64,000 bases of DNA from Tridacna crocea (GCA_943736015.1 OX031059.1:45891159-45955158), one strand, 5' to 3'; positions 32,350 through 43,500 are shown, numbered from the stretch's first letter. A program made the numbers and translations. The notes: generated from the letters alone by a model not told the origin.

Positions 32350-33057
32350 TTAAGGTAAGACCTGTGTAATGGAAAAAAAGCTAATTCCACTAAAATATCA
32401 TCGTGCAAAATTAGCTATAATTAAAAATGAATATTATTGAACTACTTTCACCTTTTCATTTTTTCCATTTTTTCCTTCCTTGAATTATCATTTATAAATC
32501 TAAAACCGCTATATTCTCAATTGAAAAAGAGATAATAATTACCTCCCTTTTCAGAAAACGAACAAAAATATCAAAAGATAGTTTCAAGATAGACATAAAT
32601 GGAATTTCTGATCTGTTAGAAATGTGCAAAGGTATTATTTCGGTATAAATCCTTATTTATCCTTATTTAACAACCAATTAGGTAAAACCTGTATAATGCA
32701 CTTCCGGTGAACATTTGGCAAAAATTCTAATTGGTTGATATATAAGGATAAATAAGGATTTAAACAGAAATAATATTTTTGCATATTTCTAACGGATCAG
32801 AAATTCCGTTTATGTCTATCTTGAAACTTCTTTTTGATACTTTTGATTGTTTTTTAAAAAGGGAGGTAATTATTATCTTTTTTCCAATTGAGAATACAGC
32901 GGTTTTAGATTTATAAATGATAATTCAAAGAAGGAATAAATGGAAAAAATGAAAAGGTGAAAGTAGTTAAATAATACTCATTTTTAATTATAGCTAAGTT
33001 TGCAGGATGCTATTTTAGTGGAAATAGTTGTTTTCCATTTCACAGGTCCTACCTTAA
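32350..33057. repeat. large fold-back element, about 330 bp arms
   Basis: The left arm begins TTAAGGTAAGACCTGTG and the right arm ends CACAGGTCCTACCTTAA. Arms match through TATTTATCCTTATTTAAC and its inverse, with about 47 bases between them. That spacer starts AGGTAAAACCTGTATAATGC, a further copy of the end motif. Confidence 0.88.
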
Positions 33058-33263
33058 AGATATAAATTATATTTCATGTGTCTATTTTTAGAAATGTTAT
33101 GGGTAAAGAAATGTCTTAATTTAAGCAGGGGAGAAATATTTTACCGTCACAGTGAATACTTTCCTCCTACCGAAAAAGTGGAACTACTTTTTTTTTGTAC
33201 TACTGAGATCACTAGTTTTAAAAGTGGCATTCGTTGACAATATAATCAGAGGAAATATATAAA

Positions 33264-33406
33264 TTTATTTCATCAGCTTGTGGTTAATATGGGGAAATAT
33301 TTGCCAAGGGAAAGGTCCGCGAAAACAATTTGTGCCTTACGGCACTCGTTATTTTTCTTTTTCGGCAAATTATTTCCCCATATTAACCACAAGCTGATGA
33401 AATAAA
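33264..33406. repeat. fold-back repeat with 42 bp arms
   Basis: TTTATTTCATCAGCTTGTGG ... GGGGAAATATTTGCC against GGCAAATTATTTCCCC ... CAAGCTGATGAAATAAA; the spacer holds a small GTGCCTTACGGCAC hairpin. Confidence 0.9.
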
Positions 33407-33608
33407 CCCTATTTATTTTACATCGATTGAGAATCAAGTTCTAACAACTTATATTAATCTGTCTACTTCCTGGGAAACACACCAGTACTCGCGCCAAATG
33501 TGTGGGCCAATGAAAAATCCCAAAGATAATATTATCCTACAAGATCTGCTAGGATTGAAGGAGTATTATTGTACAACTTTAATCGGGTCAATTTTTCCTT
33601 TTTTCTCT

Positions 33609-33800
33609 TCTAAGAATTATGATTTATAAATCTAAAACCACTATATTCTCATTTAAAAGGGAGATACTAATTACCCATCTTTTCTTGAAACTAACAAAAA
33701 TATCAACAAATAATTTCAAGATAGCCATCAAAGGAATTTTTGGTCGGTTAAAACGTGCAAAAGTATTATATCACTATAAATCCATATTTATCAAATATCA
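33609..33800. repeat. single arm of the 32350 fold-back element
   Basis: ATTTATAAATCTAAAACCAC, then TTTCAAGATAGCCATCAAAG and TATAAATCCATATTTATC match the left arm in order with scattered changes. Confidence 0.82.
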
Positions 33801-34900
33801 TTTTTTCTTTATTCCATCTTGCAGTAGAAATATTACCTTAACTCTTCGAGGGGTTTACATTCCCAAAAAACACAAGGAAAAGCAGCTTAATTCTTCGAGA
33901 TGTTTACGTTCCCTAAAAAGACACAAAATGTCGGCTGAACACAACAATTTTTGTATATGTTTATTTTCGTTATAGAAAAATTTACACACGACTTCAAAAA
34001 GCACTTTTGGTAAGCGACGTTCAAAAATTATTTTCAGTTTGGTCATTGTCCTTCGACCGACGAAACAGTAAGTAAGTGCGGCGCTGACATGGCCTTGTTG
34101 CAAAGTTCACTATGGACAGTACGGTGCACAATACATGACCAAACATGAGAGAAAACACCATCAGCCTCTCATTATTGAGACTAGATCCCCTTCTGGAACC
34201 AGTGGTGATGAGTTTTATTTATCTGATCCTTAGTACTGGTATTTGGCTCAGGAAGCATTGATACGTGATGCTGCAATATGACCGTGAAAAATGTGACAGA
34301 TTGTTAATCGATTTTTTAAAATACCAGTCCTCATGATTGTCTTTGATATTTAGGATCCCTAGTCACCAACCATTGTAAGGAACAGTCGTGGTCTTTTTAT
34401 AAACGATTTAGTTTCGGCATTCACTAGTGGTGTTACTTACTTAATGTAGAATTAGACTTGGAATGAATTAAAAATGGTCGCTGAATACAGTCCCTTGGTG
34501 TCTTATTCAAAGGTAGACATATACAACTAACAAACAACAAAAACAACAGCAACGACAGACTACAAATTTTCAGTTCTCATTATCTGGAAACAAAATTTTT
34601 CCCACATAAAGTCCGAACGATATAAAGCAATAGCAGAGATGAATTCTGTCGCAGTGACTTTCACCCATCCTCTTTTAGAGTTGGCTAAGGTGCTCGTTGC
34701 GATGAAAAGATAATAAATGTCAGCCAAACGTCGGTGAATATCTCGTGATATGAAAGCCCGTAAATCAACATAAAGGGGACAGACTGTTTAAACGATAATT
34801 ATGACGGTAAGTGACCAGGCTGGACAAAACTGTAACTGGGCTGAAAGGTCAAAGAATGCTTCGCAAATCAACGTTAGCTGAATTAAACCCTTGAAGTACC
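33801..34900. other. intergenic, nothing recognised
   Basis: No coding signal or known repeat. Confidence 0.5.
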
Positions 34901-34904
34901 TATT

Positions 34905-34962
34905 ACAACTGTAATTGTCCATGCGGCCAGGTAGATCAAGGTCCGATTTGCTGAGAAATCTA
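34905..34962. repeat. PH2 half palindrome
   Basis: TGTCCATGCGGCCAGGTAGA, TCAAGGTCCGATTTGC; only one side of the hairpin. Confidence 0.4.
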
Positions 34963-34968
34963 TCGCAG

Positions 34969-35040
34969 CTTTACTTCAAAAAACCTTGTAACTGCAGCTT
35001 GAAACAAGCTGTAGTTACGAGGTTTTTGACATAAACCGAC
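34969..35040. repeat. CR6 palindrome, copy 2
   Basis: TTTACTTCAAAAAACCTTGT / GAGGTTTTTGACATAAACC around GCAGCTTGAAACAAGCTG. Confidence 0.85.
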
Positions 35041-35656
35041 GTTTTGACAACAGCAACATTGAAAGTGTAGTTATTTGGGTCTCATTTCTAGAATAGAAAA
35101 TGTCCGCGATATTAAGTCGGCGCTTAGAGGATTGAGTACATCATAAGAGCTCCTAAAATTCTGGCTGTATGAAATATGTATGTATATATATCGATATGAT
35201 ACTACCTTTTGGAGACTCAACATTTAAAAGGTGGCTGCTTGCCCTTTTTGGTCAACATTTCATTTATTTTCTTTAATCTAGCCATGACATTTTGGTTATA
35301 AATATAATTAACTTAAAAAAAAGGAAATTGGAGAAGATAAATTAGCCAAGCTTTCGTTTTTTTTCATAGGCTATTTTTTTTGGCATTTGAGTACATTTGG
35401 TATGCCGTATCTTGGCCTTGGTTAGATATGTTTGAAATATATGTAGGTTAAGGAAAAAAATCAATCCTCTTGTCCGGTACGAAACGATTATATCCATGAA
35501 TTAGATCATAATGACTTACTGGTAGTATCAGTGACCAAATCAATCAGTTACACCGCGAGAGTGTCAACGAACTGTCATGTTTTATTCAAGAAGTGTCAAG
35601 ATTGTCAATCTTTTATTGGTATAGGCACGAGGAAGAACAACAATATCTATTGTTTC
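35041..35656. other. intergenic, nothing recognised
   Basis: AT-rich; no feature seen. Confidence 0.5.
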
Positions 35657-35880
35657 ACTCTTTACTAAACAATTTTGTGTTTGATGAGCTTGGTGAAATG
35701 ACCATTGAAAACATCGTAGGAAAAAGGAGAAAACAATTGTACCTAGAATTATTGTTTTCCTGGCGATATTTCCTACCATTTCAAAGACAATTTCTTTTGT
35801 TTGAGTCATATGCATCATGTAATCTGCAAATGTTCTCAATCTGGATTAGTGTTAAGCTTTTTATAGTTTGGTAAAGAGAT
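35657..35880 (-). repeat. PH1 element, reverse, diverged but partly mirrored
   Basis: ACTCTTTACTAAACAATT to GTTTGGTAAAGAGATGA. Arms share altered words (AAAACAAT/ATTGTTTT and ATCG/CGAT). Confidence 0.82.
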
Positions 35881-36636
35881 GATTCTTTACCAGACTATCT
35901 TGTATTTGTAAAATCTTGAGGGATAAGTAATTAAAAAAAACCCGCATCTTTCGTAAGGCGAAAATGAAAATTTATAGTATTTTCTCCTTTTCAAACATCT
36001 TTTTTTGCGTTGTCACTTGCACATCTGATTATTTAAGCCACAATTAATTTGTTCTGTACAATGCCTTTAGAATAAGATCACCTGGTGAAGAGTAGAAGCA
36101 TCGCATGCTAAGTTCATGTCCTAACATATATACAATTGTATACTCTTCGTCACCGTATCATAACATAATTCTAGGTGAAACTACTTTATCTGTGCACGTG
36201 TCGATGGAGAGTTAACTATTTTGATTCTAGTGTACAGTGTCAAAAATGATGACCGTGGAAACAACGCACATAACATTGTCTTAACATCTGATCGAATACA
36301 CTTTAATTGGCATCAATGTTTATAGAACAGTAGCTGTTCTTGATCAATTTGGAAATGTTTCGAGAAAACGGAAGAAACACGAACTAACGTATTGTGTCAT
36401 GATTTGAAATGGAAAAGGTCCTGAATAAGAATGATTTATGATGGACCATCTTCAACGTCGTTAGTGTGTGGTGTTAGAAAATATGAAAGCCTCGGATACT
36501 TTAAAGTTGGAGGAATGTAGTTTGATCCTATAAACGGGAACCTCACTGTTTTGATGGGATTAACTTTTAACAAGCCTGGAATTAGCTGAAGTTATCAAAA
36601 AAAAAAAAAAAAAAATCGCGCACAAAAAAAGGCATA
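35881..36636. other. upstream region of the GPCR
   Basis: A decayed PH1 trace at about 35886-36060, then unique sequence and a 19-A run (36597-36615) 21 bases before the ATG. No promoter motif can be defended. Confidence 0.5.
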
Positions 36637-37818
36637 ATGATGTCTCAAAATCGAAACCAAACAGAAGGATTAGAAACCACAATCCAAGTGATACATTTTT
36701 ATATTTTAATGAAATATTTACCAGTGATTATATTTACATCCAGTGTTTGTGTTGTTGGTATTTTAGGTAACATATTCACTATTGTATTTTATAAATCTAA
36801 AATGACACGGTCGTCGACACCCTATCTGATAGTAATGCTAGCCATCGTGGACATGATCGTCTGTGTACTAGGGATCGCTTCTCTGTTAGACCTGTATATC
36901 GACGTGTTGCTCATGAATAGGATTTTCTGTAAAGCCATGTATTTTCTTGACCAATGGATGATCTATACTTCGGTCCTAATTTTGTGGATTATATCTATAG
37001 ACAGATACATTAAGTTATGCCGACCTTTTGGTTTCCAGTTCACAATACCCACAGCTAAACGTGCTATCGTGATAATTATCGTATTCTCACTTCTCGTTTC
37101 TTTAAGAGATATTATAACCTATGACGTAATTGATGTTAAAATAGATAACATCCTCAATAACACAGTACCAGTTGTAGGACGTTATTGTACAAGTTCGGCT
37201 GACAAAGATCTAAAACAATTGATATTTTACTCGCATATATTTGATATGAGTGTCGTAATATTGGTTTTGATAACATTTACCTTCACTTACAGTCGAATCG
37301 GCTACAAACTTCTGAAGCACAAACGGTACATGAAAACATCATCAGTCAAACCATTCAATATGGACCAGGAGGACAGCAGCTCCAACAGTGACCTTCAACC
37401 TTACAGCAATAAAACAAGCGTTTCAACAGAAAATGCCGTGAACGAAGAACGTACAAGGAAATATAGGACAGTCTTTGAGCCACACATTGTTCAGAACTAT
37501 TGTGAAAATAAAATTTCGGTACAGTCAACCGTCTCTGTAAGTGTGTTTCAGAAGAGTGCCTCACAGATGAAACAGTCAGAGAGAAATATAACATTCATGA
37601 TGTTTGCGGTATCAGTTGGACTGGCTCTCTGTTTTATGCCATACTTCATCATTAGCATCACGGCAAGAGTCCACTGTCCAGGCAAAATAGAAATAGAACC
37701 TCTAGTACAACTTGCAATTAGATCTCCATTTCTAAACAGCGTCATCAATCCCATATTGTTTTCCATCTTTAATCCTAAATATAGAAAATATGTGAGGAAA
37801 GTATTTTGTCGATGTTGA
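36637..37818 (+). CDS. rhodopsin-like (class A) G protein-coupled receptor, intronless, orphan
   Basis: 393 residues with seven hydrophobic helices: about 28-52, 62-88, 98-121, 141-161, 192-219, 317-342 and 352-378. Class A marks: GN at 44-45, LAIVD with D72 in helix 2, the disulphide pair C98 and C184, DRY at 122-124, CFMP at 332-335 in helix 6, and NPILF at 371-375, where the usual NPxxY tyrosine is Phe. The third intracellular loop is long (about 225-316) and Ser-rich. The C-tail is only helix 8 (YRKYVRKVFCRC) and ends in cysteines that could be palmitoylated. N-terminal sequon NQT at 7-9. Ligand unknown; peptide-receptor-like by general appearance only. Two ATGs stand in tandem at the start, after a 19-A run. 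Confidence 0.9.
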   Translation: MMSQNRNQTEGLETTIQVIHFYILMKYLPVIIFTSSVCVVGILGNIFTIVFYKSKMTRSSTPYLIVMLAIVDMIVCVLGIASLLDLYIDVLLMNRIFCKAMYFLDQWMIYTSVLILWIISIDRYIKLCRPFGFQFTIPTAKRAIVIIIVFSLLVSLRDIITYDVIDVKIDNILNNTVPVVGRYCTSSADKDLKQLIFYSHIFDMSVVILVLITFTFTYSRIGYKLLKHKRYMKTSSVKPFNMDQEDSSSNSDLQPYSNKTSVSTENAVNEERTRKYRTVFEPHIVQNYCENKISVQSTVSVSVFQKSASQMKQSERNITFMMFAVSVGLALCFMPYFIISITARVHCPGKIEIEPLVQLAIRSPFLNSVINPILFSIFNPKYRKYVRKVFCRC

Positions 37819-38353
37819 TAACGCTGAAAGACTATCAGGCCAAATTGCCTTCTTTTCGCACAAGTTGTTTCAAAAACAGATCGAAGAATGAGTTTTTGTT
37901 CTATCAAAAGAGGATTTTCGGTATTTACATGCTTACTTTGAATGATGGTTTTTCTATCATAAAAGCATTTTTGCCTTTCTTTTAGAAGTCCATATATCGC
38001 AAGACAATTATCATGAAAGTGATGCGTTTTTTTTTTCAAGCAATCCAACTTTTTATTCGCTTTTGAAGAAGTAGGACTGGCTGTATGCTTTGCGCAGTAC
38101 TGCCAAGTCCTATTGCATCTTTTCGCAGAAGCTGTTGCAAAAAAGAAAATTGATTTCGTCTTGGGTCGATAGATTGTATTTTGTATTTTACAAGTTTACT
38201 TGAACAGCCAGTATTCAAACAATTAGGCATATTTTTGTGTGTCTTTTTGGAAGTCCTTGTATCACAAGAGAGTGAACTCGATACTGAAACATATTTTTAG
38301 GGCTTGCAAATGAAAAATAAGGACTATAATAGTAAAAAAGTCAGAATAGTGTT
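37819..38353. other. downstream region of the GPCR
   Basis: No AATAAA recognised. GAAGTAGGACTGGCTG near 38066 begins text echoing the GPCR's 3' flank at 37830-37990 (GCACAAGTTGTTTC vs GCAGAAGCTGTTGC), so it may be a local duplication. Confidence 0.4.
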
Positions 38354-38590
38354 TTTAACTCTTTACTTTTAACCAGACGACAAAATTTTGGGCTTATCAA
38401 AGTCATAAGTATTTGCAGACGACAATTTAAATGTGGCTTACACGAAATAGGGTTGTGTGTTGACAGGATAGAAAACACTGTGAGAAAAGGAGAAAATGCT
38501 GGTTTCCAGCATTTTCTCCTTTCCTCACATATTTTCAAGAGTCCTCTTTCTCAACATTGTTGGAATTCAGGATCGTGAGAAAAAGAAATG
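38354..38590 (+). repeat. PH1 element
   Basis: TTAACTCTTTACTTTTAACC, GACGACAAAATTTTGGGCTT; hairpin outer arms GTGAGAAAAGG / CTCACATATTTTC keep a mirrored GAG/CTC change; right end decayed. Confidence 0.85.
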
Positions 38591-38676
38591 ACTTTAAAAT
38601 CCTGGAGTACTTAGCCTTTGAGTTGAAATGCAATTTCAGTTGTAGAAGGATTAACATTTTTACTGAGGCTTTGCTC

Positions 38677-38903
38677 CAATTCTTTAACTCCAAAATTTTA
38701 GACTGGTCCGAACTGAAAGCACTTACATAGTTAAGACATATCAAATGTAGCTAAAATTACAAAAAAAAAAAATAAAGATAAAAAGGGTAGTAAACATTGC
38801 GGGAAAGAGAGTAATAATCACTTGCTCTTTTTCTCACAGTGCTCCAAAAAGCGATCATCCGTTTGGTCCGTAAAACTAGGGACTGTGTAGATCAAATTTA
38901 ATT
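38677..38903 (+). repeat. PH1 element, decayed
   Basis: CTTTAACTCCAAAATTTTAG, ACTGGTCCGAACTGAAAGCA; hairpin largely lost; ends near AAATTTAA. Confidence 0.75.
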
Positions 38904-38913
38904 ACTGACCTGC

Positions 38914-39143
38914 CTAACTCATTACCACACAACCCCTACTTTTAATACCCCTGTGTAAGAAGCCTTTTAAAAACATTGTGGGAAAAGAAGAAAATGCTGG
39001 TAACCAGCATTTTCTCCTTTTCCCCACAATATTTTCCTACCTTCCCGAAACAAATTTAAAGTCTTTAGTTACATTCATTTTGTCGTCTGCAAATGCTTTG
39101 AATTTGGACCAGTCTAAAATTTTGTCGTTTGGTAAAGAGTTAA
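38914..39143 (-). repeat. PH1 element, reverse, complete
   Basis: CTAACTCATTACCACACAAC to GTTTGGTAAAGAGTTAA; hairpin with three arm differences. Confidence 0.92.
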
Positions 39144-39240
39144 AAAGTATTCTGATTCATTCGCTTGGATTTTGTTTCGACGTTGAATCATGTTTTAATT
39201 TCTTGTTTTCTCGTTCATGATTTTTACCATGTTTGTCAAT

Positions 39241-39262
39241 CATCATCATCATCATCATCATC
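39241..39262. repeat. (CAT)7 microsatellite
   Basis: Seven CAT units within an ATC-rich stretch. Confidence 0.95.
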
Positions 39263-39393
39263 GCTCTCATTGTCATCATTATCAGTATACATTTTTTACC
39301 ATTTGTATAAACTATACAGCTGCGTAAATTTTTACGTTCCTATTTATACGAATTTTCTTTGCAAATAAATCCTACATTCCAAAATATGTCTGA

Positions 39394-39648
39394 CTAGGAA
39401 TAAATGTACTCAACGCCAAGCTTAAATAGATCATAGTTAACCCGAAAGTCTACTTCTAAAGGGGCTGGGAGTTCGACTGCTGGCTGGAAAAACATTATTC
39501 GATGATTGCCAGTGGTCATTGCTACAGAATCATTGAAGTGCTGTGCAAAACTCGTGTTGCCTAAATGCGGTCCGTGTTGAGAAACCTCGACGAGACAGCA
39601 CACGAGCAGTATAATCACTGGTCTACATTGACTGTTTAGCTTAAACAT
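39394..39648 (-). CDS. possible small secreted protein, unknown family
   Basis: 84 residues from the ATG at 39648 (11 codons inside the longest frame, chosen because it begins a signal-peptide-like run: MFKLNSQCRPVIILLVCCLV). The likely mature part has two sequons (NTS, NDS) and no dibasic cleavage sites, so a classical neuropeptide precursor is unlikely. The context before the ATG is CAAA and a TATAAA-like string lies about 45 bases upstream. No AATAAA was seen soon after the stop. It could be a first exon or a chance frame. Confidence 0.35.
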   Translation of the reverse strand: MFKLNSQCRPVIILLVCCLVEVSQHGPHLGNTSFAQHFNDSVAMTTGNHRIMFFQPAVELPAPLEVDFRVNYDLFKLGVEYIYS

Positions 39649-39959
39649 TTTGCCCAAAACAATTAAACCACGGTCGTGCAAGCATTTATAATTTATTTCT
39701 AGATTAAAAGTGTGAATGTGCTGAATTTATCCGGCACACTAAAAATAAACTTTGTTTAGACTTTTGCTCAGGGTGAAATCAGCTTGGAGAAAGTGTTGTC
39801 GAAGGTATGTGTGTTAAAAGGTAAAGATGGACTGACCAGTGCACTTGCCGCTAAGATATTATTTGGTACATTAACAAAAAGTTTCATACACTACATAATT
39901 AAATAAAACAGCAAATGCTTTTCAGAATGTTGACGCCTAAAACGGTTTTTTACGACTAC
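39649..39959. other. intergenic, nothing recognised
   Basis: Upstream side of the small secreted frame; a TATAAA-like string at about 39686 (minus strand) is the only possible signal. Confidence 0.4.
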
Positions 39960-40050
39960 ATTTGCGTTAGCACCAAATGTAGATCAAGACCAGGCTGCAC
40001 AAGAAGTGAGGCTTGATCAATTATTTACATGTGTTGTCCGCTTTACTATT
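39960..40050. repeat. PH2 palindrome, decayed
   Basis: AATGTAGATCAAGACCAGGC and GAGGCTTGATCAATTATTTA. Confidence 0.6.
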
Positions 40051-40637
40051 TTACTGTAGACGAAAGCAACCATGGAGTTGCAATTATCCTATTTCGCGGG
40101 TGAAAATATCTGATAGGTTCCCCCCGCTCCCAATGGTTAACTGTCAGTTGCTCAGTCTATAAGGGAAACAACTGTTGTTTGAAATTGACAAACGCTATTT
40201 TTATAAGTTACCTCCTTTCCACTGCAAAATAGCAAGAAAGTGAATACCAATGTAGCATGTCAATGCAACTGGTCTCAGCTACATGTTGTTACTGATTTCG
40301 CCATAGATTATTTTGTCTGTATTTTTGGACATTTGATGTCATTGTATCCGTCGTATATTTCAATACTTATGGCAGTATCTGATTCCGTCATATTTTTCAA
40401 AGTACCGAAAGTTCGAACTTTTTTTGAAATGGAATGACATAAATATTCAGGCATGGTGAAAAATACCTATTTATCCATTTGATTGTCTGTTTCACTTTAA
40501 CAGCATTTTAAAAATTATCTCAGTTATTCCAAGGCATCAAGTACATCTATTTGTTTTTTTTTTTGGTCAAGCGTGTGCACCGGAATTGTTTTCTTGAAGA
40601 CAATGCCTTCTTTTTCGCATAAGAATCGCCGAAACAT
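40051..40637. other. intergenic, nothing recognised
   Basis: No feature seen. Confidence 0.5.
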
Positions 40638-40958
40638 TGCATGCGCGGATCCAGATATCTTTCCCGGGAGTGGGGGGGGGGACCCACCGAAAACGCACTC
40701 GTCTTATTATATGATACTTTGATTTCCGGATTTCGGTGGATGTAAGCCGTTTACAAGAAAAGTCTACATTTCCAGTTCTAACCATGAGGAGGTCTCCATA
40801 TTTAGAACCTTTTTTTTTTTTAAATATATGCCTGTATTTTACATAAATGCTGTTCAATATCAAACCAGTATCATTTCACTAATCCGATAACCACACTTTT
40901 GCCAAAATTCCAGGGGGGGGGGGACCCCCCCGGTCCCCCCCCTGGATCCGCCCATGCA
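40638..40958. mobile_element. TIR element, 321 bp, with G/C homopolymer flanks
   Basis: TGCATGCGCGGATCCAG at left is inverse, with one mismatch, to CTGGATCCGCCCATGCA at right. Both ends continue inward with GGGGGGGG/CCCCCCC stretches. Confidence 0.78.
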
Positions 40959-41261
40959 TTGTACAGTGGCTAGACAGAAATCAATCTTGTAACAGTAACT
41001 ATATCATCAGTCCTCGAAAATACTTTGCCAGGCTTGAATAAGGTACAGCATAAACGAGCATTGCTCTGTGAAAAGGGGGCTTTGTGAATTTTGAAAAAAA
41101 GTATCGTCTGCGGAAGCTGACATGAATCGAAATTCTTTGTTACCTGTAAGTTTATGCATGTCCTCAAAATCCAATATCCGATCAATTGTCAAATTAAATG
41201 AACTTTATAGAACCATCATTATGTGAGGACTTGCTTGGTATTGCGTCACGGATAATATGTT

Positions 41262-41482
41262 TTAACCAAACGACAAAATTTTAGGCTTGTCCAAATCGAA
41301 TGCATTTGCAGATGACAAAATGAAAGTGACTGAAAATTTGAAATTTGTTTTGTGAAGCGTAGAAAACAATGTGGGAAAAGGAGAAAATGCTGTTACCAGC
41401 ATTTTCTCCTTTTCCCACAATGTTTTCTAAAGACTTCTTTCTCAGGGTGGTCAAAAGTAGGGATCGTGTGGTAATGGGTTAA
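41262..41482 (+). repeat. PH1 element with shortened left TIR
   Basis: TTAACCAAACGACAAAATTT (five bases missing from the TIR) to GTGTGGTAATGGGTTAA; loop lacks two bases (GCTGTTACCAGC). Confidence 0.92.
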
Positions 41483-41654
41483 ACTTCTTTCCAATTGCAT
41501 GGCCGAGGTCGTTGAACCCCTTATCACGTGTGTTTCAGATCCATTTTTTCTATGCGGCTGAATATTCTACATATCTATTTACGATAATGTACTCTGTACT
41601 TCCGGTGAAACGCCGTTACTATAGCAGACCAAAAAAACAAGCTACTGTGCGACT

Positions 41655-41861
41655 CTGAGAGTGGAGGAAAAAGAAAGTATTATTGGAAAAGAAGAAAATA
41701 CTGGTAACCAGCATTTTATCATCTTCCTACATAGTTTTTTTTTTTTTCTATTCTTAAAGGACAAATCGAATAAGTTGAACCATAAGTTGATCGAATACGA
41801 ATTCTGCAAGTACTTTCAAACTGGACCAGTCTATATTCTTGTTGGCTAGTAAGAGTTGATT
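41655..41861 (-). repeat. PH1 element, decayed
   Basis: GGAAAAGAAGAAAATACTGG / TAACCAGCATTTTATCATC; later ACTGGACCAGTCTATATTC and TAGTAAGAGTTGA. Confidence 0.75.
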
Positions 41862-42179
41862 TAAACCTGTTTTGACAGAAAACGGCGACGTATCATACCC
41901 AGCAAATTCCAAAGAGGGCACAGAATCTCTGCTCAGAAGCCCCACAAATGGCGCACTGCATGGACATTATGTGTCACATTATACTGAGTGACAGAGACAG
42001 CCGCCATCTGCAATTCCTAGGTTTCGACGTGTTCCAGACATTTCCATGCATCATAATTCGCTTAACTATTTTTGATTGCGCTTAGTAAAGCTATGTACTT
42101 GGATATCGAGGAGAGAAGTTCTAGCTTAGACTGTAAGGAAGTGCCCGCTGTTTCATTGTGGTCACCAATGAATTAGTCA

Positions 42180-42515
42180 TTCAAAATGGCAACCATAAAG
42201 TATTACTATAGCATTATCTCCCGCTAGATGGCATTCTACATCTATCTAATATGGGCATGCTGGGTAAGTAACCGGACTAATTTTTCAAAACGACAACCGT
42301 TACTTTGAATTTCAAGATAAACGTTTACTCAGTAACACGATACCTAACTGATGATCAGCTAGTAGGTAGGCTAACCTATGCACCGGCCATTACAGATTTG
42401 TGTTTAGCTCCGGTATAAGCCCTACTTTTCTCAAATATTGGGGAATGCGTGATGCGTCCTATAAGACAGGTCGAATCTTCGAAGAAAATGACATGCGCAG
42501 ACAACGTTACTACAG
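42180..42515. repeat. dispersed repeat, inverse of 14450-14840
   Basis: CCCGCTAGATGGCATTCTAC, TAAACGTTTACTCAGTAACA and TCGAATCTTCGAAGAAAATG in reverse order to the other copy. Confidence 0.7.
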
Positions 42516-43013
42516 AGGACATCCTTGCTCGAAATACCGAAATATTAATGCATGGTAAGACTAGATACATTTTCAGTTGCCATAACTTTTTTTTTGCCAA
42601 ATGTTAAAATTTGTTTGGCATTGATTTATGTAAGTTTTTACACTTTAATGCTATGTCATCTTCGTGCGTTCTCTTCGCAGATGACAACACAGATCGGACA
42701 TACAAGTTGCTACGATGGATGTATTTTTTTAACTGGATTCCCTGGCTCTTATGTTTGTATAAATCTAAAACCCACTGCGGTACTGACAAGGCAATATGTC
42801 TGTGTCAAGATTTGTTATATATATGCTATCACGGATGACGGGGTTCTCGGCCTCCGCGGCTGGAGATAATGTTTTATGTCACTTTTTATTATAGTCCCTA
42901 CGGTATGAAGGACGGAATTATGACTCTGGGATACTTGGGTCTCTTCACACGTAGTAACTTGTCTGGCAGCTGTGTCAACAGTACGAAAATTTACAAACAG
43001 GGATGTATGTGAC

Positions 43014-43231
43014 TTTACCCTTCAGCTGCTTAGCTTGACTAACTGACCTCTGGAGGACAGTGTAGATCCAAGATCAGACTGCACAGAATGTGCAGTCTGA
43101 TCTTGGATCTACACTGTCTGATAAGGAGATCTTTTTCTCATTGAAAATGAATTTAAGAATAGCATGAATAGGGTTTTTTCACTGTGGACCTGAAAGTTTT
43201 ATTTTAACTTAATTACAGGGATAAAGGTTAA
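43014..43231 (+). repeat. PH2 element, near-perfect palindrome
   Basis: TTTACCCTTCAGCTGCTTAG to GGGATAAAGGTTAA, 218 bp. Palindrome at 43056-43121: AGTGTAGATCCAAGATCAGA and its exact inverse around CTGCACAGAATGTGCAG. Confidence 0.93.
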
Positions 43232-43259
43232 ACTTTCAGCAACATTTATACAAACTCGG

Positions 43260-43500
43260 CCGTTAAAACAGAGCCGAGCTCCTGCAAAAAGAGTTAAATG
43301 CATCTCCCATGATGCATCGTACCAAGTAAGCCATCACAAAATCACGAGTCATAACATCTATTAAATGTAACCCATCACGCAAAACGGGACCTTCTGGGAA
43401 CTGCGAAAAGTGTCAACCTGGTCAGACTGGGCGAATTGCTCAGGCTGACCAGGGTTGACACTTTTCGCTTTAATGACATTTTCTGTATGAAAAGGGGTCA
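43260..43500. repeat. PH3 element, intact hairpin
   Basis: ATGATGCATCGTACCAAGTA, then GCGAAAAGTGTCAACCTGG with CCAGGGTTGACACTTTTCGC. Confidence 0.82.

Noticed and set aside
33619-33975. 118-codon open frame
   Set aside because: Its first half is one arm of the 32350 fold-back repeat; lysine- and isoleucine-rich AT-driven composition with no domain.
37548-38048. 166-codon minus-strand frame over the GPCR 3' end
   Set aside because: It overlaps well-supported GPCR helices 6 and 7 on the opposite strand and has no recognisable features.
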